A DNA stretch of 33,105 nt, from assembly GCA_934489895.1 (NCBI GenBank), contig CAKSST010000021.1, forward strand, positions 1 to 33,105, in the 5' to 3' direction. This document shows, in pieces, positions 23,264 to 31,569 of this stretch. This DNA comes from an uncultured Eubacteriales bacterium. Its GTDB lineage: Bacteria; Bacillota; Clostridia; Oscillospirales; Acutalibacteraceae. The notes below the pieces were generated by a model. That model had not been told where the DNA came from, did not search any database, and saw only the letters and a program-made list of their open reading frames with translations. The stretch's first letter is position 1. Each line of letters opens with the position of its first letter. A program made the translations under genes and the position numbers.

Positions 23264-24448
23264 TTATTTCTCCTTAATAGTATCCCACAGCGGTGACATC
23301 TCTCGCAGACGGTCAATAATAGGACCGAGAACCTTAATGATGTGCTGTGCATCTTCCATAGTATTTTCATGGCTGAAGGTGAGGCGCAGCGAACCGTGCG
23401 CAACCTCATGCTTAAGTCCTATGCTCAACAACACATGGCTGGGGTCCAGAGAGCCTGATGTGCAAGCAGAGCCCGATGATGCGCAAACACCCATTGCATC
23501 AAGCATAAGCAAAAGCGATTCACCCTCAATGCCCTCAAAGCAAAGACTTACATTGCCGGGCAGACGGTGTGTACGGTCGCCGTTAACTCGGCTGTGAGAA
23601 ATTTTGAGTGCATTATCAATAACATAATCTCTTATTTTGCAAAGCTTTGCAGCGTTTTCTTCCATATTATCAACTGCAAGCCGAAGTGCCGCAGCCATAC
23701 CAACAATACCCGCCGTATTTTCTGTGCCTGCGCGTCTGCCAAACTCCTGCGCGCCGCCTTCGATAAGGTTGGGTATTCTTACGTTGCGTCTTATATACAG
23801 TGCGCCCACACCCTTGGGACCGTTGAATTTATGAGCTGAAAACGAAAGCATATCAGCCTGAATTTCTTCAACGTTAACAGGCAGATGTCCCACAACCTGA
23901 ACAGCGTCTGTATGGAACAGCACGTGATGCTTTTTGCATATCTGTCCAATCTCTTTTACCGGCTGTACGGTGCCTATCTCATTATTTGCATACATAATTG
24001 TTACAAGGCCTGTATCCTCACGGATTGCCTGCTCAAGCTCCTCGGGGCGAACAATACCGTCAGAATGTACATCAAGCAAGGTTATCTCAAAGCCCTGCTT
24101 TTTGAGCGCATTAAGGGTATGCAAAACGGCGTGATGCTCAAACTTTGTAGAAATAATATGCTTTTTGCCGTTCTTTTTCATATAAGCTGCAGTGCCTTTG
24201 ATTGCCCAGTTGTCCGACTCACTGCCGCCGCTTGTAAAATATATTTCGCGCGCTTTGGCGCCAAGAGCTGTTGCTATAGTCTGTCTTGCCTGTTCTACAG
24301 CGGTTCTCGCATCTGAGCCGAAAGCATAAAGGCTTGATGCGTTTGAGTACACATCCGTCAGGTAAGGCATCATTTTTTCAAGAATCTCAGGCAAAAGGCG
24401 TGTGGTCGCTGCATTATCTGCATAAACGCGTTTTTTATTTGCGTTCAT
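23264..24448 (-). CDS. iscS: cysteine desulfurase (NifS/IscS type)
   Basis: This PLP enzyme takes sulfur from cysteine and passes it, as a persulfide, to IscU and thiolation pathways. The 394-aa product has YADNAATT at the N-terminus, FTSGGSESDNWAIKG, the PLP lysine K207 in SFSAHKFNGPKG, GRRAGTEN, and the catalytic cysteine C329 on the loop SSGSACTSGSLDPSHVL. The loop length matches the IscS/NifS class (group I). It is the first gene of iscS-iscU-(queT), divergent from the XRE regulator. No IscR-type regulator is beside it. Confidence 0.95.
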   Translation of the reverse strand: MNANKKRVYADNAATTRLLPEILEKMMPYLTDVYSNASSLYAFGSDARTAVEQARQTIATALGAKAREIYFTSGGSESDNWAIKGTAAYMKKNGKKHIISTKFEHHAVLHTLNALKKQGFEITLLDVHSDGIVRPEELEQAIREDTGLVTIMYANNEIGTVQPVKEIGQICKKHHVLFHTDAVQVVGHLPVNVEEIQADMLSFSAHKFNGPKGVGALYIRRNVRIPNLIEGGAQEFGRRAGTENTAGIVGMAAALRLAVDNMEENAAKLCKIRDYVIDNALKISHSRVNGDRTHRLPGNVSLCFEGIEGESLLLMLDAMGVCASSGSACTSGSLDPSHVLLSIGLKHEVAHGSLRLTFSHENTMEDAQHIIKVLGPIIDRLREMSPLWDTIKEK

Positions 24449-24582
24449 CGAAATCCCTTCTTTTTATTTATAATCCAATTTATTTTATACCATTTTTCAT
24501 CGCATATCAACTAAAATTTAGTAAAAATTTAAAAATCTATTATTTATATGCTTTATTTTAACTTTTTGTCACCGATGTTTAT

Positions 24583-24611
24583 TTGACAAACACCGTTACA
24601 GTCAGTATAAT
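24583..24611 (+). promoter_or_regulatory. perfect-consensus promoter of the XRE regulator
   Basis: TTGACA (24583-24588) and TATAAT (24606-24611) are both perfect and 17 bp apart. The start near 24618 leaves about 28 nt to the ATG. A site this strong on a regulator gene suggests repression or autoregulation, but no operator repeat stands out. Confidence 0.88.
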
Positions 24612-24645
24612 TATTATATATTCTAAATGGAACGGGCAAGATTTT

Positions 24646-25257
24646 ATGAAGGATATTAATTATATTGTTGCCGCAAACATTACCGCTTTGCGTCAGACAA
24701 AGGGCTTAACTCAGCTTGAGCTTGCAAAACAACTTAATTATTCTGACAAATCGGTTTCCAAATGGGAACGCGGTGCTTCTCTTCCTGCCTTGAATGTGTT
24801 GGTCGAAATCGCCGACCTTTTCGGCGTTCCGCTTGACTATCTCGTCCGCCAGCACGACGAAAACGAGCACATTCCCACAGAACAAAAAAAGCCGCTCAGA
24901 TACCGCCCGTCTGTAATAACCGCCGCTTCTATGATTCTTGTATGGCTGATTGCACTTTTTGTATACATTGTTTTATACTTTGCAAACGGTCCCCAGCCGT
25001 TCCAATGGATGACATTCGTTTATGCCATTCCCGTATCATTAATAGTATGGCTTGTTATGAACAGTATATGGTTCAACCGCCTGCGAAATTATTTTATAAT
25101 ATCCTTGCTTATGTGGTCAGTGCTTGTATGCTCACACCTTACGGTGCTGATGCTCGGCATAAATGTAAGTCTTATATATTTACTAGGCGCCCCCGCACAG
25201 ATAATTATACTGTTGTGGCCCTTTATTAAAAAAAGAGATAAAAAGAAAAAACAATAA
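24646..25257 (+). CDS. XRE-family HTH regulator with C-terminal membrane domain
   Basis: The 203-aa product has an N-terminal helix-turn-helix (about 5-62): ITALRQTKGLTQLELAKQLN, YSDKSVSKWERGASLPALNV, LVEIADLFGVPLDYLV. A charged linker and about four membrane spans (from about 95) follow, then a lysine-rich end. Such proteins tie DNA binding to the membrane. The signal and target are unknown. The start is ATG 24646. The longer frame back to 24583 lies in the promoter itself. The ribosome site is weak (GGGCAAG). It diverges from iscS and is followed by desulfoferrodoxin, so a redox or Fe-S connection is possible but unproven. Confidence 0.83.
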   Translation: MKDINYIVAANITALRQTKGLTQLELAKQLNYSDKSVSKWERGASLPALNVLVEIADLFGVPLDYLVRQHDENEHIPTEQKKPLRYRPSVITAASMILVWLIALFVYIVLYFANGPQPFQWMTFVYAIPVSLIVWLVMNSIWFNRLRNYFIISLLMWSVLVCSHLTVLMLGINVSLIYLLGAPAQIIILLWPFIKKRDKKKKQ

Positions 25258-25318
25258 AATATTTGCATAATTTCACCTCTGAACAGCAATAATATTTAAA
25301 AATGTTCGGAGGTGCCTT

Positions 25319-25699
25319 ATGAACGAAAACAGATTTTTTTTGTGCGAAAAATGCGGCAATCTTATAGGTATGATTAACGATACAGGTGTACCTATGATGT
25401 GCTGCGGTCAGCAAATGACCCACCTGCAGCCTAACGAAGCTGATACAGCTGAAGAAAAACACAAGCCCGTGATAAAGATTGAAGGGAATGCCGTCAAAGC
25501 AAAAATCGGCGAGACAGCGCACCCGATGGAAAGTGACCACAGCATTATGTGGGCATATCTGCAAACCGACAGGGGCGGTCAGCGTAAATGCTTTGAAGAA
25601 AACAGTACCCCTGCGGTAACTTTTTTATTAAATGATGAAAGCCCCGTTGCCGTTTATGCTTACTGTAATAAGCACGGCTTATGGAGAACAGAAATATAA
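25319..25699 (+). CDS. dfx: desulfoferrodoxin (superoxide reductase)
   Basis: This enzyme reduces superoxide to hydrogen peroxide without making O2, an oxygen defence of anaerobes. The 126-aa two-domain form has a desulforedoxin centre (C9, C12, C28, C29) and a catalytic centre with E46-K47-H48, H68, H74, C116 and H119 (HPMESDHSIMW, YCNKHGLW). The order is typical. The ribosome site GGAGGTG is strong. It lies 61 bp after the XRE gene and before a branched hairpin element that may end its transcript. Confidence 0.95.
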   Translation: MNENRFFLCEKCGNLIGMINDTGVPMMCCGQQMTHLQPNEADTAEEKHKPVIKIEGNAVKAKIGETAHPMESDHSIMWAYLQTDRGGQRKCFEENSTPAVTFLLNDESPVAVYAYCNKHGLWRTEI

Positions 25700-25704
25700 A
25701 AAAC

Positions 25705-25857
25705 AAAAATGCCGCCACAATTTGGACTGCACCAAATTGTGAGGACAGTACAAAATCCCCCTTTATGGTTGTTGTTGTTTCCATTCTGCCATAAAGGGGG
25801 TGTGTTTTTTATATTGTCCGTTTTTACCGGACTTTTTCAATTAATGGTGGCATTTTT
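25705..25857. repeat. branched inverted-repeat element, about 150 bp
   Basis: An outer helix pairs AAAAATGCCGCCA (25705-25717) with TGGTGGCATTTTT (25845-25857), 13 pairs with one G-U. Inside are three hairpins: CACAATTTGG/CCAAATTGTG (25716-25725 with 25732-25741), CCCCCTTTATGG/CCATAAAGGGGG (25757-25768 with 25789-25800) and GTCCG/CGGAC (25816-25820 with 25828-25832). The whole could fold as a four-way junction. It may be a MITE-like remnant or a structured RNA. Confidence 0.7.
25757..25810 (+). terminator. probable dfx terminator inside the branched element
   Basis: A perfect 12-bp stem (CCCCCTTTATGG with CCATAAAGGGGG, 20-base loop) is followed by TGTGTTTTTT. The position, 57 bp after dfx, fits a terminator. 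Confidence 0.65.
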
Positions 25858-25911
25858 TATTAATTCATAGTATAATGCTCTCTGCAATAAAATTGTGGGG
25901 ATGTTTGTATT

Positions 25912-26823
25912 ATGAAAAATAATAAGACATTAGGCAACCTTCTTTTAATTATTACCGCAATGATATGGGGTACAGCCTTTGCCTGGCAGCGTGTCGGTAT
26001 GGAAAGTATTGAACCAATAACCTTTACGGCGGCGCGTATGGCTTTGGCAGCCGTTTTTGTAGGCATCATTGCTATAATTTTTGATAAAAAAGACAAGCGC
26101 AACATCACGCGCACACAAGCAGAGCAAAAAGAATATAATAAATATTCAATAATAGGCGGCATTTGCTGCGGACTGTTTTTAACCTTTGCAAGCCTTTTTC
26201 AGCAAATTGGTGTTGTATATACCACCGCGGGCAAAGCGGGTTTTATTACTGCAATGTATATGCTGATTGTTCCCATAATAAGCTTTGTTTTATTTAAAAA
26301 GAAATACCCTTTGTTCGTATGGTTTGCCGTGCTTATAGGTGTTCTCGGTATGTATCTGCTGTGCGTAAGCGAAACATTTACATTAACAAAGGGAGACGCG
26401 CTTATTCTGGTTTGCGCCTTTTTATTCAGCGGTCACATTTTATGCTGTGATTACTTTGTTCAAAAGGGCAGCTCCATAAAAATTTCTGCCATGCAGTTTT
26501 TAACAACAGCTGTTATTTCAGCAATTTTGGCCTTTATTTTTGAAACTCCGAGTGTCGACAAGGTTATATCTGCCACTGTCCCCATTTTATACTGCGGTAT
26601 TATATCGGGCGGCATAGGTTATACTTTACAAATTGTTGCGCAAAAGTTTACTGACCCTACTGTAGCTTCCCTGCTTATGAGTCTGGAATCAGTTTTTGCG
26701 GTAATCGGCGGCGCGTTTATACTTAACGAAAAAATGATCCTGCGGGAATCCATTGGCTGCATTATAATGTTCGCCGCAATAATACTTGTACAGTTACCGC
26801 ATAAAAAAACAAGGAAGGGTTAA
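25912..26823 (+). CDS. EamA/DMT-family transporter
   Basis: This 303-aa integral membrane protein has about ten spans arranged as two EamA repeats (about 5-145 and 155-298). The first opens NLLLIITAMIWGTAFAWQRV, and the second carries SLLMSLESVFAVIGGAFILNE, a strong family signature. Members export or import amino acids, nucleobases or other small metabolites. The substrate cannot be read here. A TATAAT at 25871-25876 without a clear -35 box lies upstream. The ribosome site is weak. It ends just before a small hairpin and the tRNA-Pro promoter. Confidence 0.9.
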   Translation: MKNNKTLGNLLLIITAMIWGTAFAWQRVGMESIEPITFTAARMALAAVFVGIIAIIFDKKDKRNITRTQAEQKEYNKYSIIGGICCGLFLTFASLFQQIGVVYTTAGKAGFITAMYMLIVPIISFVLFKKKYPLFVWFAVLIGVLGMYLLCVSETFTLTKGDALILVCAFLFSGHILCCDYFVQKGSSIKISAMQFLTTAVISAILAFIFETPSVDKVISATVPILYCGIISGGIGYTLQIVAQKFTDPTVASLLMSLESVFAVIGGAFILNEKMILRESIGCIIMFAAIILVQLPHKKTRKG

Positions 26824-26844
26824 ACCTTTCCTTGTTATTAGGTA

Positions 26845-26873
26845 TTGACAATGCCCGATTAAATGAATATAAT
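26845..26873 (+). promoter_or_regulatory. perfect-consensus promoter of tRNA-Pro
   Basis: TTGACA (26845-26850) and TATAAT (26868-26873) are both perfect and 17 bp apart. The tRNA begins 16 bases after the -10 box. Confidence 0.92.
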
Positions 26874-26888
26874 TATTTAGCAAGATAA

Positions 26889-26965
26889 CGAGGTGTGGCT
26901 CAGTTTGGTAGAGCGCTGCGTTCGGGACGCAGAGGCCGCAGGTTCAAGTCCTGTCACCTCGACCA
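26889..26965 (+). tRNA. tRNA-Pro, anticodon CGG
   Basis: This is a 77-nt cloverleaf with encoded CCA. The acceptor stem is CGAGGTG/CACCTCG (26889-26895 with 26955-26961). The anticodon arm is CTGCG-TTCGGGA-CGCAG, with anticodon CGG at 26923-26925, reading CCG codons. The T arm has GGTTCAAGTCC. The discriminator is A (26962). A mobile element begins shortly to the right. Confidence 0.97.
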
Positions 26966-26967
26966 TA

Positions 26968-27020
26968 TCGAGTGTTCTTAACCAACCTGGGAGTTGGATG
27001 AGGACACTCGATTTCTTTTT
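26968..27020 (+). terminator. tRNA-Pro terminator with nested hairpin
   Basis: TCGAGTGT (26968-26975) pairs with ACACTCGA (27004-27011), enclosing a smaller hairpin CCAAC/GTTGG (26982-26986 with 26993-26997). The run TTTCTTTTT follows. It closes the tRNA transcript. Confidence 0.8.
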
Positions 27021-27046
27021 GCCCTTTTGTGCCTCTTTGTATGTAT

Positions 27047-27072
27047 GAGCAGGAGCTGTCCTGCTCTTTTTT
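27047..27072 (+). terminator. terminator at the edge of the mobile element
   Basis: GAGCAGGA-gctg-TCCTGCTC is a perfect 8-bp stem followed by TTTTTT. It points toward the recombinase gene from the tRNA side and would block read-through into the element. Confidence 0.8.
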
Positions 27073-27073
27073 G

Positions 27074-28780
27074 TTATGCCGGTAAAGCATTTGGAACATA
27101 CTCTACGGCAACGCCTTTTCGGGTTTCCTCCCGGTAATTGTGCTGTCTTGCAAGACTCGGCAGTTCCAGATACCCCACAAACTTGTAGTGAATCTTTATC
27201 TGTTGTTTGCGGTTTTTGCCGGTGCCTGTGACCTCGTACACATCAATGCGGTCAATAAGCTCCTGCAAGAGCGGTGCAGTAAGCCTATCCATCTGCATAA
27301 ACTTCCGAACGGCGGCAATGAATTTCTCTTTTCCAAGCTGCATCTCATCCACCTCCGACAAGCGTTTACGGTATGCGGAGATTTTCTCTTTCAATTCCAA
27401 CCGCTCCGTCTCGTACTTGCCCGAAAACCGCATAAACATCTCGTCGCTCAGTTTGCCCGATACATTGTCCTCATAGCACTTAATGCACAGTTCTGCTACC
27501 TGCTCACTGCGGACAATACACTTTTGCAGTTCGCCCTCAATGTGTTTTTTCTCTTTGAGAATATCTGCATTGGTCTTATCAGCGAGCAGCATAGCAAAGC
27601 TTTCTTCGTCATTGCACAGACATTTGGATAAGCAACGAAGTTCTAACATTACCACCTGCTCAATGGCGTCGGCTCTGAGGTAATGGGTCGAACTGCAAGT
27701 TCCTCGGTTGCCGTGATAATTGCCGCACATAAAGAACGGAATATCTTCCTTATCGTGCTTAATGTTAAACCATAGTTTCCGTCCGCAATCGGCGCAGTAA
27801 AGCAAGTCACAGAACATATTGCGTTCCCAATTTTCCGGCTTCGGATTACGGCGGCGGGTTTTGCCGATCAGTTTTTGCACCTGTTCAAACACCTCACGGT
27901 CAATGATCGGTTCGTGGACATTTTTGAAAATCGCCCACTTGTCCTCAGGATTAGCATACCGTGTTTTGTTCTTAAAGGATTTAGAGCAGGTCTTGAAATT
28001 GATAATATCCCCGCAGTATTCCTGCTGTGCAAGAATTTTAGATACCGTTGTTTTACACCATTTGTACGGATTCGGCTGCGTTTTCTTTCCGCCTCTCGGC
28101 AGCCCTTTGCTTTGCCAATATGCCATTGGGACAAGCACCTTCTTCTCCTGCAAGATGCGGGCGATCGTTTCGGCGCCCTTTCCCTCCAAGGACATTTTGA
28201 AAATATCCTTTACCACAGCCGCTGCTTCGGGGTCTATGATCCACTTCTTTTTGTTTTCGGGACTTTTCATATATCCATACGGCGGTTGAGATAACGGTTC
28301 TCCGGAAGTGCCACGGATGCGGTGTGCTGACCTCACCTTGCGGCTGATGTCACGGGCATACATTTCGTTCATTACATTCTTAAATGGGGCAATCTCATTC
28401 TCTCCCTCATTGCTGTCAACTAAATCGTTGATTGCAATAAAACGAACATTATGATCCGGGAAGTAAATGTCCGTGTATTGCCCGACGGTAACATAGTCAC
28501 GCCCAAGTCGGGATAGATCCTTGACGATAACCGTGGATACATAGCCCATTTCAATATCGTCAAGCATTGCCTGAAAGCCGGGGCGATCAAAGCGAGTGCC
28601 AGTGATACCGTCATCCACATAAAAACGAGTGTTGGTAAATCCGTTTTCTTTGGCATACTTCGTGAGCATTTTGCGCTGATTGACAATGGAGTTGCTGTCG
28701 CCGTCCCCACCGTCGTCACGGGACAGGCGGCAATAAAGCGCCGTTATCCCTGTTTGTTCGTTTTTCTTTTTCGACTGCAT
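27074..28780 (-). CDS. large serine recombinase (site-specific integrase)
   Basis: This 568-aa enzyme integrates and excises the element by serine recombination. The resolvase domain has the nucleophile S20 (ALYCRLSRDD), VDDGITGTRFDRPGF, KDLSRLGRDYVTVG and FPDHNVRFIAI. A recombinase domain (PYGYMKSPENKKKW) follows, then a zinc ribbon (LLYCADCGRKLWF ... FMCGNYHGNRGTCSSTH, four Cys), a coiled coil (about 395-470) and a DUF4368-type C-terminus. The size fits the TnpX/Tn4451-like branch. The ATG at 28780 has AAGGAGG upstream and lies inside the end of the TnpW-like gene, so the two are coupled. Confidence 0.95.
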   Translation of the reverse strand: MQSKKKNEQTGITALYCRLSRDDGGDGDSNSIVNQRKMLTKYAKENGFTNTRFYVDDGITGTRFDRPGFQAMLDDIEMGYVSTVIVKDLSRLGRDYVTVGQYTDIYFPDHNVRFIAINDLVDSNEGENEIAPFKNVMNEMYARDISRKVRSAHRIRGTSGEPLSQPPYGYMKSPENKKKWIIDPEAAAVVKDIFKMSLEGKGAETIARILQEKKVLVPMAYWQSKGLPRGGKKTQPNPYKWCKTTVSKILAQQEYCGDIINFKTCSKSFKNKTRYANPEDKWAIFKNVHEPIIDREVFEQVQKLIGKTRRRNPKPENWERNMFCDLLYCADCGRKLWFNIKHDKEDIPFFMCGNYHGNRGTCSSTHYLRADAIEQVVMLELRCLSKCLCNDEESFAMLLADKTNADILKEKKHIEGELQKCIVRSEQVAELCIKCYEDNVSGKLSDEMFMRFSGKYETERLELKEKISAYRKRLSEVDEMQLGKEKFIAAVRKFMQMDRLTAPLLQELIDRIDVYEVTGTGKNRKQQIKIHYKFVGYLELPSLARQHNYREETRKGVAVEYVPNALPA

Positions 28781-29016
28781 AAGTCCTCCTTCCCGGCAGT
28801 CGAACACACATATTCCGCTGCCATTTTATCGCTGAAAATTTCTCCGGTCAAATCTGTGAAATCACCGACAATTGTCCGTTCAAAGCGGTTTTTAATTGTT
28901 ACGCCGGATATTTTCGGCTGAAACTCCGAAAGCACCGTAAAGGTCACATTGCCGATTTTGTATTCGTGCGGATTGCCGTCGGATATGCCAACGATCCAAT
29001 TTGTTTGATTTTTCAT
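28744..29016 (-). CDS. TnpW-like small transposon protein
   Basis: This 90-aa protein lies directly upstream of the serine recombinase and overlaps it by 37 bp. The middle segment EYKIGNVTFTVLSEFQ ... KNRFERTIVGD matches the short TnpW pattern (x-Y-x-IGxTTYxVxSxF ... DKIxRLI) found beside recombinases of Clostridia elements. The tail is Lys/Arg-rich. The function is unknown. It may assist or regulate recombination. The ribosome site is AAGGAGG. The family call rests on this one motif and the position. Confidence 0.6.
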   Translation of the reverse strand: MKNQTNWIVGISDGNPHEYKIGNVTFTVLSEFQPKISGVTIKNRFERTIVGDFTDLTGEIFSDKMAAEYVCSTAGKEDLCSRKRKTNKQG

Positions 29017-29029
29017 TATCTCGTCCTCC

Positions 29030-29896
29030 TTATCTTTCGTCCCGATTACGCTGACGGATTAAGAATTTACGGTAATGCTCACAGGCTTTGAGAATAAAAT
29101 CTTCAAGCTGTTTTGCATCCGCATTTGGTGCATATTTCCGTAGCTTTTCAGTTGGGATTTTAATGTTTTCCCTCTGATTTGCCTTTTCACGGGAGAGAAT
29201 TGTGCTAATATTATCAGCCGTGAGATTTCCAGCCTGATACCTCTTTTTCATTTCAACGGCTTGTGCATAGGACGGTGTGCAATCGTTTATTTCGCATTGC
29301 TCCAAGACGGCATATTGTTCTTCGTCGCCGAGATAGGACAAGGCCTCGCCGACCATAAGCGCAATTTTGCCCTCATCCATCAGGTCAAGCAGTTCGGGGA
29401 TAAGGTAGGTTAGGCGAATGAAACGGCGTACTGTTTCACGGCTTTCGTTTAATGTTTCCCCAACAATATCCCCAGTGCGTAACTTCGCCACAGATTGTGT
29501 CGAAGTTAAATCCGTCCGTTTACCATGATGTGAAAGCGCCTCCATTTTCAGCTTGTAGGCAAACGCCTTTTCGCTGGGCAGAATATGCTCCCGGTGTAGG
29601 TTGCTGTCCACTACCGCAATAGCAGCGGAATCTCGGTCGAGAGCATAAATTAAGGCAGGGACTTCTGTTATCCCTGCCTTAACTGCGGCGTGTAAGCGGC
29701 GGTGACCGCTTATGACTTCATATTCCTCTGTATTTTCTACGGGTCGGACGATCAGCGGCGAGAGAACACCTTGCGTCTGTATGCTTTCGATCAGCGTATT
29801 CATCTCGTCATCGTCCTTGACCTTGAACGGGTGACCGTCAAAGGGTCGCAATTTTTCTACCGGAATTGCCACCGGCTTTTTCATCGTATTTTTCAT
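29030..29896 (-). CDS. ParB/Spo0J-family partition protein
   Basis: The 288-aa product has a ParB N-terminal nuclease-like/CTPase domain: PVEKLRPFDGHPFKV, LIESIQTQGVLSPLIVRP, and the arginine box YEVISGHRRLHAA (GxRR, here GHRR). An HTH region follows (about 140-200: SQSVAKLRTGDIVGETLNES, ETVRRFIRLTYLIPELLDL), then a C-terminal helical tail. No ParA partner is seen. In such elements an orphan ParB may organise the DNA or regulate transfer genes. ATG 29896 has AGAGGT 8 nt upstream and lies 1 bp after the relaxase stop codon. Confidence 0.92.
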   Translation of the reverse strand: MKNTMKKPVAIPVEKLRPFDGHPFKVKDDDEMNTLIESIQTQGVLSPLIVRPVENTEEYEVISGHRRLHAAVKAGITEVPALIYALDRDSAAIAVVDSNLHREHILPSEKAFAYKLKMEALSHHGKRTDLTSTQSVAKLRTGDIVGETLNESRETVRRFIRLTYLIPELLDLMDEGKIALMVGEALSYLGDEEQYAVLEQCEINDCTPSYAQAVEMKKRYQAGNLTADNISTILSREKANQRENIKIPTEKLRKYAPNADAKQLEDFILKACEHYRKFLIRQRNRDER

Positions 29897-29897
29897 T

Positions 29898-31265
29898 TTA
29901 TCTACCTCTTTCCTTGTATCTTGCACGGGCTTTTTTCTCCAGCTCGTGCTCTTGTTTTAGCAATTCATACAGATGCGGAGATTTTTCTAAAATCCGCTCC
30001 GCACAGCGCACTCGCTCCCTAACAGGCTTCATCTGCTTGGATACTGCCTTGCGGCGTTTCTTGTTTTGCGCCTGTTCCTCCGGCGACTTGGGGCGGCGTA
30101 TGCGGTTGCTGATGTCGCTGCGCTCACGCTCCAAAGCGGAAAGCTCTGCCTTGGATTGCTCAATATTTGCTTGCAGGTCGGCTACCGTATGGATACCGTG
30201 TTCCTGTAAGAAGTGATAGTAGGCAACCAGCTCCTTCAAATCCCTTTCCGCCGCCCGCAGATCCGGTGACAGCAGCATCACATCGGCAAGCTCGGCTACG
30301 ATTTGGATCGCCGTTATGACAAGATAAAACACCGCATCCACCAAAACGGTGGCAGTGTCATAGCTGTGTTCAACGGAGAAATCCAGCTTTCGCAGCTCGT
30401 CCTCCAACGGAAATTTCTTCGGCTTGTACGGCGGTCGGTACTCCAAGGTGAACAGTCGATAGCGGTTTTCGGCGTTCTGCCGTAGCTGCTCGTTGACACG
30501 CTCCTTTGAGAAGCCCATACTATTCAGCCGCACGGCTCGCTCCCAATGCTTTGCCTTGACTGAAAAGCGCACAGGGTCGAGCGTATAACCGAGCGCATAA
30601 AGCTGATTTTCAAATTCTCTTGGGCTGGTCGCAAAGGACAGGCAGTATTCCACATCCTCCCGCAGATAGTCTCGATGGGTTTTCTTGCCGGCCTTGTGGA
30701 CCCAGTACTCTTTCTTCTTGCCCTTGGAGTAGAAATCGCTGTTTTCCAGCACAGACAGCTCGTGCTCCCGGCAGATCTCATCGGAGATTTTACGCAGCTC
30801 CTTGTGGTCGCCGATTTTGTTTTTGAACTTTGCGCCGTCCTTAAAGGACACAGGATTCACAACAAAATGGCAATGCACATTGTCGGTATTCAGATGGACG
30901 GTGACCAACACCTGATACCGATCGCCCCACATCCTTCTTGCTGTCTCCTTGCCGATGGCGAATGCTTGCTCCGGCGTGACCTCGCCTTCACGAAAGCTCT
31001 GGATGCCGTGGTAGCCCACCACCTTGCCACGCAACCCAAACCGCCGCTGGACGGCGATCATCTCGGCGTAGGCGTTCTGTGCCGAGCAGTTGATGCCTCC
31101 CACGAACATCTTGCGGTCGGTTTTGTCATCGTTCTCTGCGTAGCGCAGGGCAGCATACAAATCCTCGTCGAGATATTCCGGGGCGGTAGTTTTGTCAGGA
31201 TTGTCGGCGTAATCCAGTGTGGCTTTCAGGTTTTTGAACACAGGCCAGAATCCTGTTACCGCCAT
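29898..31265 (-). CDS. mobA: MOB-P-type relaxase
   Basis: The 455-aa relaxase nicks oriT and guides single-strand transfer. Motifs of the Relaxase family (PF03432) are present: the putative catalytic tyrosine Y19 in LDYADNPDKT, GYHGIQSF (84-91), and the metal-binding triad H124, H131, H133 in VHLNTDNVHCHFVVN. The C-terminal half is a charged coiled-coil region ending in basic residues. It follows MobC by 6 bp and precedes parB by 1 bp, so all are in one transcript. Confidence 0.94.
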   Translation of the reverse strand: MAVTGFWPVFKNLKATLDYADNPDKTTAPEYLDEDLYAALRYAENDDKTDRKMFVGGINCSAQNAYAEMIAVQRRFGLRGKVVGYHGIQSFREGEVTPEQAFAIGKETARRMWGDRYQVLVTVHLNTDNVHCHFVVNPVSFKDGAKFKNKIGDHKELRKISDEICREHELSVLENSDFYSKGKKKEYWVHKAGKKTHRDYLREDVEYCLSFATSPREFENQLYALGYTLDPVRFSVKAKHWERAVRLNSMGFSKERVNEQLRQNAENRYRLFTLEYRPPYKPKKFPLEDELRKLDFSVEHSYDTATVLVDAVFYLVITAIQIVAELADVMLLSPDLRAAERDLKELVAYYHFLQEHGIHTVADLQANIEQSKAELSALERERSDISNRIRRPKSPEEQAQNKKRRKAVSKQMKPVRERVRCAERILEKSPHLYELLKQEHELEKKARARYKERGR

Positions 31266-31271
31266 ACCGCA

Positions 31272-31547
31272 TCACCCCTTTCCCGGCAGCAGGAATTCTG
31301 CTGTGATCTGTTTCAGCACCGTGCAAATTTCTTTGTACAGCTCCGGTGAACTGGCTTTATCCGCAAGCTCGCCCAGCTTTTCAAGGCAAGCAAAAAGAGC
31401 GTCAGGCGGGACCGCTCTCGGCTCGTACCCCAACGCTCTTTGCTTCACATATTCGGTTGTACTCAGCCCGCATTTTCGGGCTTTGGACTGGATTTTATCC
31501 TTTTCTTTTACCGTCACGCGGACGGCAATACGAACATCTTTCCCCAT
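31272..31547 (-). CDS. mobC: MobC-like relaxosome accessory protein
   Basis: The 91-aa protein has a ribbon-helix-helix type N-terminus (VRIAVRVTVKEKDKIQSKAR, KCGLSTTEYVKQRALG), the layout of MobC/RHH relaxosome proteins that bind oriT and help the relaxase. The C-terminal half is helical. Start ATG 31547 has AAAGGAG 8 nt upstream. ATG 31553 is too close to it. The gene lies immediately before the relaxase gene. Confidence 0.85.
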   Translation of the reverse strand: MGKDVRIAVRVTVKEKDKIQSKARKCGLSTTEYVKQRALGYEPRAVPPDALFACLEKLGELADKASSPELYKEICTVLKQITAEFLLPGKG

Positions 31548-31569
31548 ACACATCTCTCCTTTCGGGGGA

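Noticed and set aside
25716..25741. Operator for the XRE regulator
   Set aside because: The palindrome is part of a larger folded element downstream of dfx, not near a promoter of the regulator.
26807..26837. Strong terminator after the EamA gene
   Set aside because: A hairpin AACAAGGAA/TTCCTTGTT is present, but the stem has a bulge and no clean T run follows, so it is not listed as a feature.
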